Shown here: in pieces, positions 1 through 9,885 of the stretch
How the letters are laid out: every line of letters starts with the position of its first letter
Numbering within the stretch: position 1 is the stretch's first letter
Notes under the pieces: model-generated
Told to the model about the DNA's origin: nothing
The model's input: only the letters and a program-made list of their open reading frames with translations
Databases searched by the model: none
Source: Chlorokybus atmophyticus
Taxonomy: Eukaryota; Streptophyta; Chlorokybophyceae; Chlorokybales; Chlorokybaceae
Assembly (NCBI GenBank): GCA_009103225.1
Contig: RHPI01000671.1
Span: 511,918 to 549,024, forward strand
Direction: 5' to 3'
Length of the DNA: 37,107 nt
Translations under genes and position numbers: made by a program

Positions 1-24
1 GGGGGGGGGGGGGGGGGGGGGGGG
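1..24. repeat. poly-G homopolymer at window edge
   Basis: Twenty-four consecutive G residues open the window, followed by a G-rich stretch to about position 75. It may be a real G tract or a sequencing or assembly artefact at a contig end; the sequence alone cannot decide. Confidence 0.9.
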
Positions 25-84
25 AAGGGGGTAGGTAGGTGGGGGAGTGTGTGTGGTGGATGGGTGGGGGGCGAGGGATAAGGT

Positions 85-329
85 GCGTACGTGTTCATGT
101 TGGTGATCTTCAGTGTGAAGGCCACGCGGTCTGGCCAGACGGAAGTTATAATGAGGCCTTTGATGTTCGGTACACCCGCTGCAGGCGCAAATGTTGTGAT
201 TACATGCGCACATGTGTACACATGCACACGTACTGGTCCATGTGAGGGAGTTGTAACGGCGCCTGTTGAACCACCGCCCGTGCTCAATGAGCTCCGCACT
301 TTGCACAAAGCTGGCAACAAGAGACACTC

Positions 330-361
<32 letters not shown>

Positions 362-1500
362 ACGCACTTACTCTCCGCTCGTGCCGGCTGCGTGATACGT
401 CTTCCCACCGGCCACGAAACCGAACAGAAACGTGGGTGTGCCAGGCAGGTTGCTGCCCTCTATCGTCTCATTGATCGTGTTGAGGACGTATGGCTCTACA
501 CACGCGCACATATATGTGTGGGAGGGTGCATGCTGGTCAGTGCGTTGGTGGGAGGAGAGGGGGGAAAGGACTGTGAAGGTGAGAGCGTATGGGAGTCGTC
601 AATTATGCACACACCGATACACTCACGCAGCACGCAGTCACAACAACATACGCACACACACGCGTACACATACCTGAGTAGCGTGGTTGCAGCACTCCAG
701 ATGTATACAACCTGAGCGAGTTGTAGCTCCACTCGAACCCGAAATGACTCGTCTGCACTGCGAGCACCAAGTTGTTCCTGTCTCTCAATCCGTCCTTCCC
801 GTACATGTACGCGTAGTCCACCGCGCTCCCAACGATGTTGTCCGCCACATCGCCCGCGTACGCATCACCCTCCGCATTGGTGTTAGCATTTGTGGAGTTG
901 TTGTTGTTGTATGTGGTGCGGATGGTGCCTGTCGCCTTGTCGGTATCGTGGGAGGGGATTGCGACCCGCTTGCGCACTGCGACAGCAATGATTAAATGCG
1001 TGTGCGTGCGTGCATGTGTATATGTGCATCTGAGCGCACGTGTTTTGAGTGGATGGGTGTGTGCGTGCATATGTGCATGCGTGCATGTGGACATGCACAG
1101 ATGTCTTTCTGTCAGATGCATGAAATGACCATGCACATGCAGGCTATCACTGCAACCCACGCATGCATGGGAGGCATATGCACGCGTGCCCACAAGTCGT
1201 AAAGTTGAAGTGTTGCAACTGCTACCATCCGTACTTTGGTAGATAAGTGTCAATGCATGGGCAACACGAACTGCACTTCCGATCACGTGCCTTGCGCAAC
1301 ATTTGTGTGTGCGCGCACTCGCACACATGGATGCACTCACTATGCCTGCACGTTCTCCAGGTTGAGCCTGATCTTACGCTCCTCCACCTCCACCTTGATC
1401 TCCTTCTCTTGCTCATTGCCGTCGGTGGCATTGGTGGCCTCCGCCCCAACAAGGAGGAGGAGGAGGGCCACACCTACACAGACAAGCACACCAACCCAGC
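85..1500 (-). CDS. putative secreted protein gene, exons only partly resolved
   Basis: I do not recognise this protein. Four coding-like segments lie on the minus strand. About 1500-1354 encodes a hydrophobic Val/Leu run ending in an AEA-like cleavage site and an acidic charged stretch, which looks like a signal peptide, although I see no clear initiator Met in that frame. Segment 976-674 is bounded by a CGCAG acceptor and a CAG/GTATGT donor, and contains an Asn-rich run and then an aromatic-rich stretch (DYAYMYGKDG). Segment 495-372 follows in matching phase and ends at a GTAAGT donor. Segment 178 to about 85 has a hydrophobic beta-like frame. The joins at both ends are unsettled. An ACA microsatellite lies in the last intron. 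Secretion is inference from the Leu/Val run alone. Confidence 0.4.
330..362. repeat. (ACA)n microsatellite
   Basis: About ten uninterrupted ACA units, lying in what I read as an intron of the minus-strand gene. Confidence 0.9.
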
Positions 1501-1932
1501 CGGCACCTCCGCATTGTGTATGTGTTGGAAAAGGAGGTTGTGCGTTGAGCGGGTGGATGATAATACAGTAATACAGTTCTCAACCTCCCACGCCACAACT
1601 GCCAAGGTTGTGCTCTACACCTACCACGACTACAACAGCTGCAACAATAACAGCTGCAGCTTCTATGGGTTCACAGCAACATTGCTTTCATGTCAAAACA
1701 CCCAACGCAAGGAACACATGCGCAGCTCTCGCTCTTTATCAACACACTCACAGGTCACGCCACAGCCATGCAACCGCCCAAGCAGGTACATCTCACCCTG
1801 CACACGCATATCACCAGCGTGATGAGAATACATACGTGTCACATACTGCCAGCATGCACTAGTTAACATCCACTTTACCGACTATATCAACACTGTTCCA
1901 ATACATGTTAGCGGTTGCAAAAACATATATAC
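1501..1932. other. intergenic stretch, nothing recognised
   Basis: This lies between the end of the aerolysin-like gene and the presumed start of the next minus-strand gene. It holds CA/AC-rich low-complexity sequence and short ORFs without convincing splice signals or composition. I see no RNA gene or mobile element. Confidence 0.5.
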
Positions 1933-4165
1933 TCATTCCAGAGCATGCTCATTTCGCTGGATGTATTCCGCCACAGAAGCAATCCCCTCCTGTAACTCCT
2001 TGAGTACTGCAACCAGCTTCTGCATGTCGCCATTTGCAACCTCTCCCACTATAGCTTTAAATGCAACGGCAGGAGACCATACAACCTGTGGCGTGCTGAT
2101 AGAAACAATACCCTTCTGTAACACCTTCAATACTGCAACCAACTTCTGCACACGCACATTTGCAACCTCTTCCACTGTAGCTTTGAAAGCAACGGCAGGA
2201 GACCAAACAACTTGTGGCGTCCTGATCACGCTGAGGGGATTGACAGCTTGCCGCAAGGGTCCATTCGGGCCCCCCAACAGCTGCAGCTGCACCTTGCTTT
2301 GCTTCAGCACTTGCTTGTTGACAGTATCCTCTGTGTCGGAGAGAGCTGTGGCCTGAGGGTATACGACAACCTGCGTTTCTTCATTGGCAGCTTCCATCTC
2401 CAACACCAACCAGCGCGTCAGGGTGTCTTTAGAGACAAAGTGATACAAGTCCTTGATGGTGTTGAAGTTCCCCTGATCGTTAGTGGTACATAGACCAACA
2501 TACCCCTCCATAACAACAGGCACCCTGCACAAGGCCATATGTTTGTGAGCAAGCAACGGACTGTCGATTGCTAGTTACGTATTTGCTTCATCGGGTAGCT
2601 TAACATCCCACTGCATTGCTGTGATCGGCTTGTCATAGCTAACGCACAGCTAAACCCCACACCGCCTAGGACAACAGTCACATCATGATGTGGACATATA
2701 TGCACACTCTCACGTTGACTACAAGATTGACGAGTCACACGCCTGAAGAGCAGACATACCTGATTCGGTAACGCGTTTGGCTAGTCATCTTCACATTGTG
2801 CAATTCAGCGTACTGGCCAGAACCGACTGTGGCGTTTATTGTCTCCTCTGTGCTGACGGTGGTGTGCGTCGCATCCATTGTCGCCTGCAGTCAGCTCAAA
2901 TGCTTAGCAGAATGGCAATGCATACCGTTGCTTTCATGCAAATATTCCAGCAAAAGCACAATACAGCTGTTATGCAGCTAGAAGTTGGGGTAGGTATCAT
3001 GTGTGTGTTGTCTCGCAGTGACTGCAATGGGGCCTATGGACATTGACTGATGGTCACCGTTGTGTGGCCGATGGATGCAGAAACCTTGAAGCCGAAACCC
3101 TTGGCTTCAAGACCGAACTCCATATCAGCCTTGACCTCGTCTGTGACGGTCACTTCATGATCCGCTGTGCTCGATGAACCTGTGGTATATGTGTAGGACA
3201 GGGACCCACTGCCACGGCTGTTGTCGAACGTCTGCAGCACGTGCCAGTGTGGGACTTTCCGAAAACGAGGGTGTCATGTCAAATGCATGACTTGCCATGA
3301 GTAGGTAAACACAATCAGCATGTGTGTATGTACTGTAAACTGACTGTAGACTGACTACGTCCTGGTGAATGCACACGCAACTACCAGGCCATAGCAAACC
3401 AAAGCGTGAAACATGTGTCAAAGCTGACTAGGGCAGCGCGTACCTGGCCTCGAGTCACAGTGACGGTCGGTGGAGATTGTCCTATCACTTCAACAATCAT
3501 GTTCTCTGTCTGAACGTCGAGATAAGTCCCGTAATTGAGGCCATTGTCATGATATACCTGCAAAGCAGAACCCTTTGCTTTTAAGAGCTACACAAAGGCA
3601 TGAAGCAACTGTACAGCGCTGAGTCCAGAAGACAACGAAGGACCAACTTCAGATCTCGTATGGGCAAGGCATGAACTGTTAAAGTCCACACATACGTTCT
3701 CACTCAAGTCGACCAAGCATCCAAACAGCACGAAATATATCGCACAAACCTGCGACAGATCACCCCAATAGTTCCAGTCGTTGTCCCTGTGAGTGCGCTG
3801 GACAGCTGTCATGTTGTTGATGCGGAAGGCACAGTCAGTGTTACCAATAGCCCACGCGTCGTTCAGGCCATCGGCCTTGCGGACTCTGTCGGTGGTGTTG
3901 AGCCAGTCTTGCAAGCTCATCACCTGTACAAACCGGTTCAGTCATCAGCTAAGGAAGGTGGCAAAACTTTGCAAGTGAATAGGTTATCTCCCACACGGGC
4001 AAACTCGGTATAAGCCAAACAACACAGCTCTAGTAATATGACGGTACAGTCAGCGCGACTCAAGTAGGGCAAGCAGACAGCAAGAGCACGACGCAATGAA
4101 TTCATCCATTGGTTTTGCTGACTCACCGTCTCCAGGTCCTGTTGCGTCACTTTCTTGTGTGTCAT
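1933..4165 (-). CDS. aerolysin/ETX-MTX2-like beta-pore protein (putative), six exons
   Basis: A complete spliced gene. Exons on the minus strand are 4165-4127, 3923-3750, 3557-3444, 3231-3058, 2884-2760 and 2524-1933. All donors are GT, the acceptors are mostly TGCAG/ACAG, and all phases agree, giving about 405 residues ending in TGA. Exons 4 and 5 encode alternating Ser/Thr-rich beta strands (SYTYTTGSSSTADHEVTV, then VSTEETINATVGSG), the pattern of the amphipathic pore-forming module of aerolysin/ETX-MTX2 proteins. Exons 2-3 (NDWNYWGDLSQ, NYGTYLDVQTEN) may be a binding domain. The last exon carries a tandem duplication of about 40 residues beginning TPQVVWSPAVAF and otherwise alpha-helical in character. 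There is no obvious signal peptide. The family assignment rests on pattern, not an alignment. Such proteins in eukaryotes act in defence, predation or vesicle biology, and the role here is unknown. Confidence 0.55.
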
Positions 4166-5114
4166 GTCTGCGGTAGCAAGTCACAACTAGGTGCTGGCCG
4201 AAGCAGTAAGACAAGCTTCCAAAACAGATGTATCGTCGCTAGTCACGTCACTGCAAAGACCTGCACACGAGCGGCATGCAGTGCTTGTCGGATGTGACCT
4301 ATGCGATCATGAACCGGTAGAAAGGGGCATTGCTCTTATAATCACAATAACTTGTTACATTCTGAGGCTGCGTCGCTTTCAAGTGCTGCGTCACCGTGAC
4401 GCAGCCTGCGGGGGCTTAGCAAACGGCAAGTGCATTGCCGGCTTCCTAGGAGATCACATGCAGCCTATCAAAGAAGCAGTCAGGAAGTACTGTAGTTGTA
4501 AGAAGGCTGCAGAACCCTCTGAAGGCGCCATTTCCCCCCTCCTGATGAGGCTGCTCGCTGTCATGTGCTGCGTCAGCCTGCAGGGACCTTACTAATGCCG
4601 CCTTGGCAAACGGCAAGTGCATTTGGGCGGCTAGAATTGGGGCGCCCTTTGAAGGCGCAGCCATTCCCCCCCTCCTGCAGACGGCTGCAGCCCATAGAGC
4701 CTCTCAGCCATATAGCTTCAATCAGAGTGAAAGGTGCATTCACGAAATAAGAATGTTTACACCTTTTCACTAACCCCTCTCACACAACCCCCCCCCTCTA
4801 CATGTCGTTGAGAGCGCTACAGGCCATTAATGGATGCTGATTATAGTGAACATCGAAAACTCCTCTATTTTATATTGTGTATAACCACTATCGCCACTAT
4901 CGCAAAAAACAATGTGAGCAAGCAATCATAAGTTTGCCCCTTATGCAATAAAGGTGAGACTCTCTACTTCTTTGCTTAAGTAATTGCGCCACATTGTCGT
5001 GCTAGTAGCTGTCCTGTAGGCCAATGCTCGATAACCATCTTTATGAGGAGTCACGATTGCTGTCTCACGAAAATCGAGATGACATTGGGCAATGCGTTGG
5101 GCTACACGCCCGTG
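4166..5114. other. upstream intergenic region with duplicated blocks
   Basis: This lies upstream of the aerolysin-like gene. Apart from the duplicated hairpin blocks listed separately, it holds C-rich tracts near 4510-4680 and 4785-4800 and AT-rich sequence from about 4810 to 4980. No coding exon or RNA gene was recognised. Confidence 0.5.
4384..4690. repeat. two diverged copies of a ~170-bp block with a GC-rich hairpin
   Basis: The sequence TGCTGCGTCA followed by CAGCCTGC and then CAAACGGCAAGTGCATT occurs at about 4384-4437 and again at 4566-4627. In each case a C-rich stretch with GAAGGCGC(A/C) and CCCCCCTCCTG follows. The first copy contains a perfect 8-bp stem (CTGCGTCA/TGACGCAG, loop CCG) at 4386-4404, which the second copy has lost. 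The block lies upstream of the minus-strand gene starting at 4165, so a regulatory role is possible but unproven. Confidence 0.6.
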
Positions 5115-5608
5115 GTCTTGTGCATGTGAGTCCAGCTATCCAGAATGGCGGCGACAACTCCATGGAGGACATACACATGGCCATGAAGAGGTGAAGTGGA
5201 CACGCGTGTCCACTTCAACCCGTACAATGAGTGCGGGGCCTCCTTGCTTCGGATGAAGAGGAGGAGGTGACAGAGCCATGTTAGGGTGATACTGCCGTTG
5301 CGATTTGTTCACCCCCGCTTACTCGGGAATTAACGGGCAACTAGCCTAGCCGCTAGGCCAAGCTGGTACTCTGCAGAGAATTGGGCTCCTGTCCGCCGTC
5401 ATTGTCTGCTTGTGCCCATGCGTGCGTATACTCGTACGTGGGAGGAGAAGTCTGACAGGTACTCCCTGACACCCTTCTTGTAACAGCACCACCGTCGCCG
5501 GTGATGCCCCTTCAATCCTCTACCCCAACACCCACACCGCCTATGACAAGCCTTTCAACGGCGTGGCCGCCACTGAGCAGAGAACTGAAAGTCCCCACAT
5601 CAGATTGA
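5115..5608 (+). pseudogene. coding-like + strand segments cut by the gypsy LTR
   Basis: Two segments look protein-coding. One at about 5121-5190 reads HVSPAIQNGGDNSMED followed by IHMAMK. Another starts after a GTAACAG acceptor at 5487 and reads TTVAGDAPSILYPNTHTAYD and on to the base where the LTR begins at 5609. The second frame runs into the retrotransposon, so if this was a gene, the insertion removed its 3' part. No family is recognised, the segments may not belong together, and other frames are possible. Confidence 0.3.
5192..5217. repeat. perfect 26-bp palindrome
   Basis: The 26 bases are self-complementary with no loop, centred on the ACGCGT core, with arms ending TGAAGTGG/CCACTTCA. 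It could form a cruciform or be a binding site for a dimeric protein. Confidence 0.9.
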
Positions 5609-6004
5609 TGTGACCCTCTTATATCAAGAGTATATCAACTATATACCTCTCGATAATTAACTCACAACTAGACATCGACCCTACAGATAGGGTAGTTAGG
5701 AAATCTAGCGTGAGCCAATCATAGCTCAGATAAGGTACCTATCGATAAGGTACCTATCCAAAGATACCTATCGTGAGGAACCTAACGAGATAGTGATCAC
5801 ATTATATCAAATGTGACACTAAAAAGGCTTGAATAAGCGGTTCTACACCCATTGGGACTTATTAAGCTATGATAAAGCATCATAGCCTTTAATAAGCGAG
5901 GAACCGCAGAAAAGAGGTATAAATAAGCATATTTAAATACTTATTCATACAAAATGTGTTATTTAGGTAGCAATAATACCCCTATTATTATTGCTCCCGT
6001 TACA
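5609..6004 (-). repeat. 3' LTR of the gypsy element
   Basis: A 396-bp AT-rich block. Read on the minus strand it begins TGTAACGGG directly after the purine tract and ends GGGTCACA, so it has the usual TG...CA ends with a short inverted TGT/ACA. It contains repeated GATAGGTACC-type motifs near 5735-5765. The partner LTR is not in the window, so the boundary at 5609 rests on the terminal dinucleotide and not on a comparison. Confidence 0.7.
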
Positions 6005-6015
6005 TTCCCCCCCAC
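6005..6015 (-). other. polypurine tract of the gypsy element
   Basis: On the minus strand GTGGGGGGGAA immediately precedes the TGTAACGGG start of the LTR, the expected position for plus-strand priming. Confidence 0.75.
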
Positions 6016-6130
6016 ATAGGTTTTCAACGTCCTCGTTGAACTTAAGTTGATCAGGCTTGATTTCGAGTAATTGTAACCCGTGAGATAGCAGGAAATGACA
6101 GGGTGGTAATGAAACTGCACTGCCAGTCTG

Positions 6131-6493
6131 TCATAAAACCAAGCCCACAGTTAATGGGACAGGACATGAATCCCAATAAGCTCGAAGCAACTCGCGGCAG
6201 TGCGTAAGATGCCTGTCGGGCTCCCAACTGTTATGTTCCGGGCCATACCCTTTCCATTTCACCAAATAGCGAGTTGCGCGTCCTCGACTATTCAGCTTAT
6301 GGTTGAATATAGCTTCCACCTCGTATTTGAGCTCGCTGTCCACCTGAACTAGCGGTGGTGGAGGCTGTGTTCTACCGTCTGAGCGGTAAGGTTTCAACAA
6401 GTTTACATGGAACACGTTGTGTATACGCACACTTGGGGGCAATTGCAGTCGATAAGCGTGCGTACCAATTCTATCAGTGATGGACCTAACCAT
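6131..6493 (-). pseudogene. gypsy integrase C-terminus with chromodomain
   Basis: A 120-codon frame ending in TGA. It opens in the SH3-like integrase tail (HVNLLKPYR is the typical linker) and continues into a chromodomain of about residues 50-105, with EVEAIFNHK, the aromatic YLVKWKGY strand and NSWEPDRHL. Chromodomains of this kind steer chromovirus insertion to modified chromatin. The frame is offset by one from the upstream integrase frame (which reads KLLPQWLGP), so a small indel lies near 6470-6495. Confidence 0.85.
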
Positions 6494-6582
6494 TGGGGCA
6501 ACAACTTACGAGCACCCGTACTTTTGGTTATGTTCTTTGCGTTAAGCAAAACGTGATTGCCGACATTGAAAGTGGCCATTTT

Positions 6583-6900
6583 TCAATGTGTATCAGCAAA
6601 AGCTTTTTGCCTGTCCTGTGCTTCTGACAGACACAGCTTGGCTCGAGCCAAATTTTCTTGCATATCAGTGGCAAATTCCTTTGCCGCTGGTACAGTCAGG
6701 GCATTGCGAGGTACACGCAATGACGCTGGTGTGTTCGGGCGAATCCCATAATTTAAGAAAAATGGGGTTTCCTTTACACTTTCCTGCCACGCGTTGTTCA
6801 CAGCGAACTCTGCCATTCGCAAGTACCTGTCCCAATTAGCATGATTAGGAGCCACATAGTCGCGAAGCATTTCTTCCAGTATTTGATTTGCTCGTTCAGT
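6583..6900 (-). pseudogene. gypsy integrase middle segment
   Basis: This is in the same frame as the large pol ORF but separated from it by TAA 6903-6901. It starts TERANQILEE, the sequence that normally follows HPQTDGQ in the integrase core, and continues through the catalytic-core C-terminus (WDRYLRMAEFAVNNAW) to the LARAKLCLSEAQDRQ helix. A TGA at 6585-6583 ends it, after which the frame stays open and reads MATFNVGNHVLL, a typical gypsy integrase tail. Confidence 0.85.
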
Positions 6901-9840
6901 TTAACCGTCCGTTTGCGGGTGGAAAGCAGTCGACATACTTTGTTTTACCCCCAACAATTCACAGACTTCTCGCCAAAACTTGGAGACAAACCGAGGATCA
7001 CGATCTGTGACAAGTTCACGCGGTACACCGTGAACGCGAAAGACCATGGACACAAATAAGTGTGCCGAGTCCCGTGCACTTACAGTTGTGCAACACGGGG
7101 CAAAATGCACCATTTTAGTCAAACGGTCGACAAAAACCACAATAGCAGTGTATTTAGCTGCTGTTTCAGGTAGGTCAGTAGTCAAATCCATACTGACACT
7201 ATCCCACTTTTGTTCTGGAATTGCCAATGGTTTAAGCAATCCCGCTTGTTTTTGTCGTAGTGGCTTATTACGTTGACACACGTCACATGTGCGAACATAT
7301 TGATCCACGTCAGCTAACATTAACGGCCACCAGTATAACTGTTGCGCAGATTTGAGTGTTTTGTGTTTCCCCAAATGCCCAGCATACGGCGGGTCATGCA
7401 CTGAATGTAAGCATTGCTTACGCAAGTCGCCCGAGTTGGGAATTGCCAACTGCTCCCCTTGATACCACAGATTGCTAACAGCAGTAAGCTGTTGCAAGTT
7501 GGTTTGACTGCTAAACCAATCATCTGAGTTATAACCTGTGGACACTTCCTTTAAGAAAGGATCTTCAGGCTGTTGTACATTACGTGTACTTCGAGAGCGC
7601 GCAAGTGCAAAAAGAGCAGGGCTGCGACTTAGTGGATCCGCCACATTGGTGCGACCCGGACGGTTTTGCCAAGTGAGAGTGAAACGAGAAATGAATTCAT
7701 TCCACCTAGCTTGCCGCCTCGACAGATTTTGTTGCGTATGAAAGAATGTGAGCGGGTTGTGATCAGTAAACACTGAAAACTCCACCCCTTCCAAGTAGCA
7801 ACGCCATGTGCGCAACGCATGCACCACCCCGAGCAATTCTTGCTCAGTGGTTGTGTAATTACGTTCAGCAGGAATGAACTTTCTGCTTTCATATGCACAT
7901 GGTCTGTCATCCTGTAGAAGGACTGCCCCACACCCAATGGTGGAAGCATCACTGATCACCACAAAAGGCTTGGTGTGGTCGGGGAAGGCTAACACAGGGG
8001 CTTGTGTTAATGCATCTTTAATGCGTATAAAAGCAACCTCGTGTGCCTCCATCCATACAAACTTAACATCTTTTCTTAGTAAAGATGTTAAAGGATTTGC
8101 CATGCCAGAATATGCTCGCATGAACTTGCGGAAATAATTGGCTAGCCCCAAGAAAGCACGTAACTGATGTACATCCTTGGGTGGTGGCCAATCCTTTACC
8201 GCACACACCTTTTGAGGATCTGGTTTCAATCCTTCTTTACCAATCACATGCCCTAAATAGGGTAGTTCATCCTTTGCAAAGTTGCATTTGGACAGGTTGG
8301 CATAGAATTTGTGTTCGCGTAACTTAGCTAGAACCAATCCAACATGCCTGTGGTGGTCCTCCCGGGTTTTGCTGAACAAAATAATGTCGTCTAGATATAC
8401 CAGTACAAACTTGTACAATTCATCAGCAAATACCGCGTTCATTGCTATCTGAAATGTAGCCGGTGCATTTGTTAACCCAAATGGTAACACTTTATACTCA
8501 AAGTGTTTTAGTGGGGTGCGAAATGCAGTTTTTTGCATATCCGACGGGTGGATTTTGATTTGATGATGACCACTGGTCAAATCCAGCGTGCTGAACACTG
8601 TTGCACCTGACATCTTATCAAACAAATCATCAATCCGAGGCAAAGGGTATCTGTTTTCCATAGTTACCTTGTTCAACGCACGGTAATCAATACACATGCG
8701 TAGCTTGCCATTCTTTTGGGGCACAAGCAAAATTGGTGCACCTAAAGGAGATATGCTCTTTGTTATTAAACCTTTGTCCAATAACTCTTTGAGCTGTTTT
8801 TCCATTTCCGCGTGTTCTAAGGGACTTGGCCTATAGATAGGCCGCCAAGGTGGCTTTGCCCCCTCTTCCAACGGAATGGTATGATGTATGTTTCTATCAG
8901 GAGGCAACTCCGGGAGTTCATCCTGAAATACATCTGCATATTGTTCCGTAAGTGATTGCACCACAAGGTCAGCTACGGCCTGTTCAACAGGTGTCTCTAC
9001 CTGTTGTAAGTGCATCAAATGTACTTCCTCACGTTTGCGCACGCAACATTTCAGTTGCATAGGAGAGAGGAGCGGAACATTGTCGCGAGCAACACGTGCG
9101 AGTACAGGTGCGATTAACGTCACCTTACGTTTACCCTTACGAAGGGTGCACGTATTTGCTCGAGAGTCCAATTGCAAACCTGCTTCGGTGCGCCACTGCT
9201 CACCCAAAACAACATCCACCCCGGGGATACTTATCTCCACCACGATGAAAGTTGGTCGAGTCTTGTGGGTATTAATAAATAAACGCTCCTTCACCTCCCC
9301 AATTGCATTAAGGGTGGAACCGGCAGCACGTACATACGACGTGACTAATGTGAAAGGTATGTTATTACGTTTCACCCAAGCATGTTCAACAAAGTTATGG
9401 TTTGCACCAGTATCAATCAGTGCTGTACATGGTGTACCCATAAGTTGACTCTCAAATCTCCATTTGAGTGGCACTGAGTGACCATCAAATGTAGCTAATG
9501 TCGGAGTGCCGTGATTGGTAGCAGACTTGATAAAGATCACTTGCAACGGTGAAGCTCCTGTATCTTTGCGTGTGAGTTGCATGATTACTTCTTCCCCTTT
9601 CAACAATCGCGACCACGGGCCATGATATCGAGGGATAACTACACATGCAGTGACAGCATGTTGTAATTGCAACTCGTGTAAGTGCTTAACAGCAGTTACT
9701 AATTTAGAGAATGGAACATTGATTGAAACACAACCGTTTGCATTTGTCAACACAGGTGGTGTGCTCATATCAGTCCATACATCTGATACATCACAAAGAG
9801 AGGAAACTTTATTAAGAAGTACAGAGTTTTCAAAGTCCAC
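6901..9840 (-). CDS. pol: gypsy pol: protease, RT, RNase H, integrase N-part
   Basis: An open frame of 979 codons. The aspartic protease motif ALIDTGANHNF lies near residue 143. The reverse transcriptase spans about 320-500, with the catalytic YLDD at 482-485. RNase H follows at about 625-740 (VVISDASTIGCGAVL). The integrase zinc-binding region is near 820-870 (GHLGKHKT, CDVCQRNK). The integrase core runs from WDSVSMDLTTDLP and stops at HPQTDG. The protein would copy element RNA into cDNA and insert it. The listed start is GTG just after a stop, so the true N-terminus lay upstream and has been lost. The stop sits where the conserved Gln of HPQTDGQ is expected. Confidence 0.93.
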   Translation of the reverse strand: MDFENSVLLNKVSSLCDVSDVWTDMSTPPVLTNANGCVSINVPFSKLVTAVKHLHELQLQHAVTACVVIPRYHGPWSRLLKGEEVIMQLTRKDTGASPLQVIFIKSATNHGTPTLATFDGHSVPLKWRFESQLMGTPCTALIDTGANHNFVEHAWVKRNNIPFTLVTSYVRAAGSTLNAIGEVKERLFINTHKTRPTFIVVEISIPGVDVVLGEQWRTEAGLQLDSRANTCTLRKGKRKVTLIAPVLARVARDNVPLLSPMQLKCCVRKREEVHLMHLQQVETPVEQAVADLVVQSLTEQYADVFQDELPELPPDRNIHHTIPLEEGAKPPWRPIYRPSPLEHAEMEKQLKELLDKGLITKSISPLGAPILLVPQKNGKLRMCIDYRALNKVTMENRYPLPRIDDLFDKMSGATVFSTLDLTSGHHQIKIHPSDMQKTAFRTPLKHFEYKVLPFGLTNAPATFQIAMNAVFADELYKFVLVYLDDIILFSKTREDHHRHVGLVLAKLREHKFYANLSKCNFAKDELPYLGHVIGKEGLKPDPQKVCAVKDWPPPKDVHQLRAFLGLANYFRKFMRAYSGMANPLTSLLRKDVKFVWMEAHEVAFIRIKDALTQAPVLAFPDHTKPFVVISDASTIGCGAVLLQDDRPCAYESRKFIPAERNYTTTEQELLGVVHALRTWRCYLEGVEFSVFTDHNPLTFFHTQQNLSRRQARWNEFISRFTLTWQNRPGRTNVADPLSRSPALFALARSRSTRNVQQPEDPFLKEVSTGYNSDDWFSSQTNLQQLTAVSNLWYQGEQLAIPNSGDLRKQCLHSVHDPPYAGHLGKHKTLKSAQQLYWWPLMLADVDQYVRTCDVCQRNKPLRQKQAGLLKPLAIPEQKWDSVSMDLTTDLPETAAKYTAIVVFVDRLTKMVHFAPCCTTVSARDSAHLFVSMVFRVHGVPRELVTDRDPRFVSKFWREVCELLGVKQSMSTAFHPQTDG

Positions 9841-9885
9841 CGGTAATTATGAGACCCCCGAATTTTTGGAAAATCATGGCAAACG

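Larger units (their letters stand above)
5609..9849 (-). mobile_element. Ty3/gypsy chromovirus, 5'-truncated
   Basis: On the minus strand the order is protease, reverse transcriptase, RNase H, integrase with C-terminal chromodomain, purine tract and 3' LTR. This is Ty3/gypsy order with a chromovirus tail. There is no zinc-knuckle gag and no second LTR copy anywhere in the window, so the 5' LTR, primer-binding site and gag are missing. The frame ends at a TAA at 9849-9847, close to the CACTA-associated motifs that start at 9886. Internal lesions are a TAA at 6903-6901, a TGA at 6585-6583 and a frame shift near 6470-6495, so the copy is unlikely to be autonomous. Confidence 0.9.

Noticed and set aside
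603-1340. 245-codon minus-strand ORF taken as one exon
   Set aside because: Only 976-674 looks coding and is bounded by splice signals; the rest reads through CA/TG-rich intron sequence.
5310-5400. tRNA-like A-box on the minus strand (TGGCCTAGCGGCTAGG)
   Set aside because: The downstream sequence does not form a T arm or acceptor stem; at most it is a SINE remnant.
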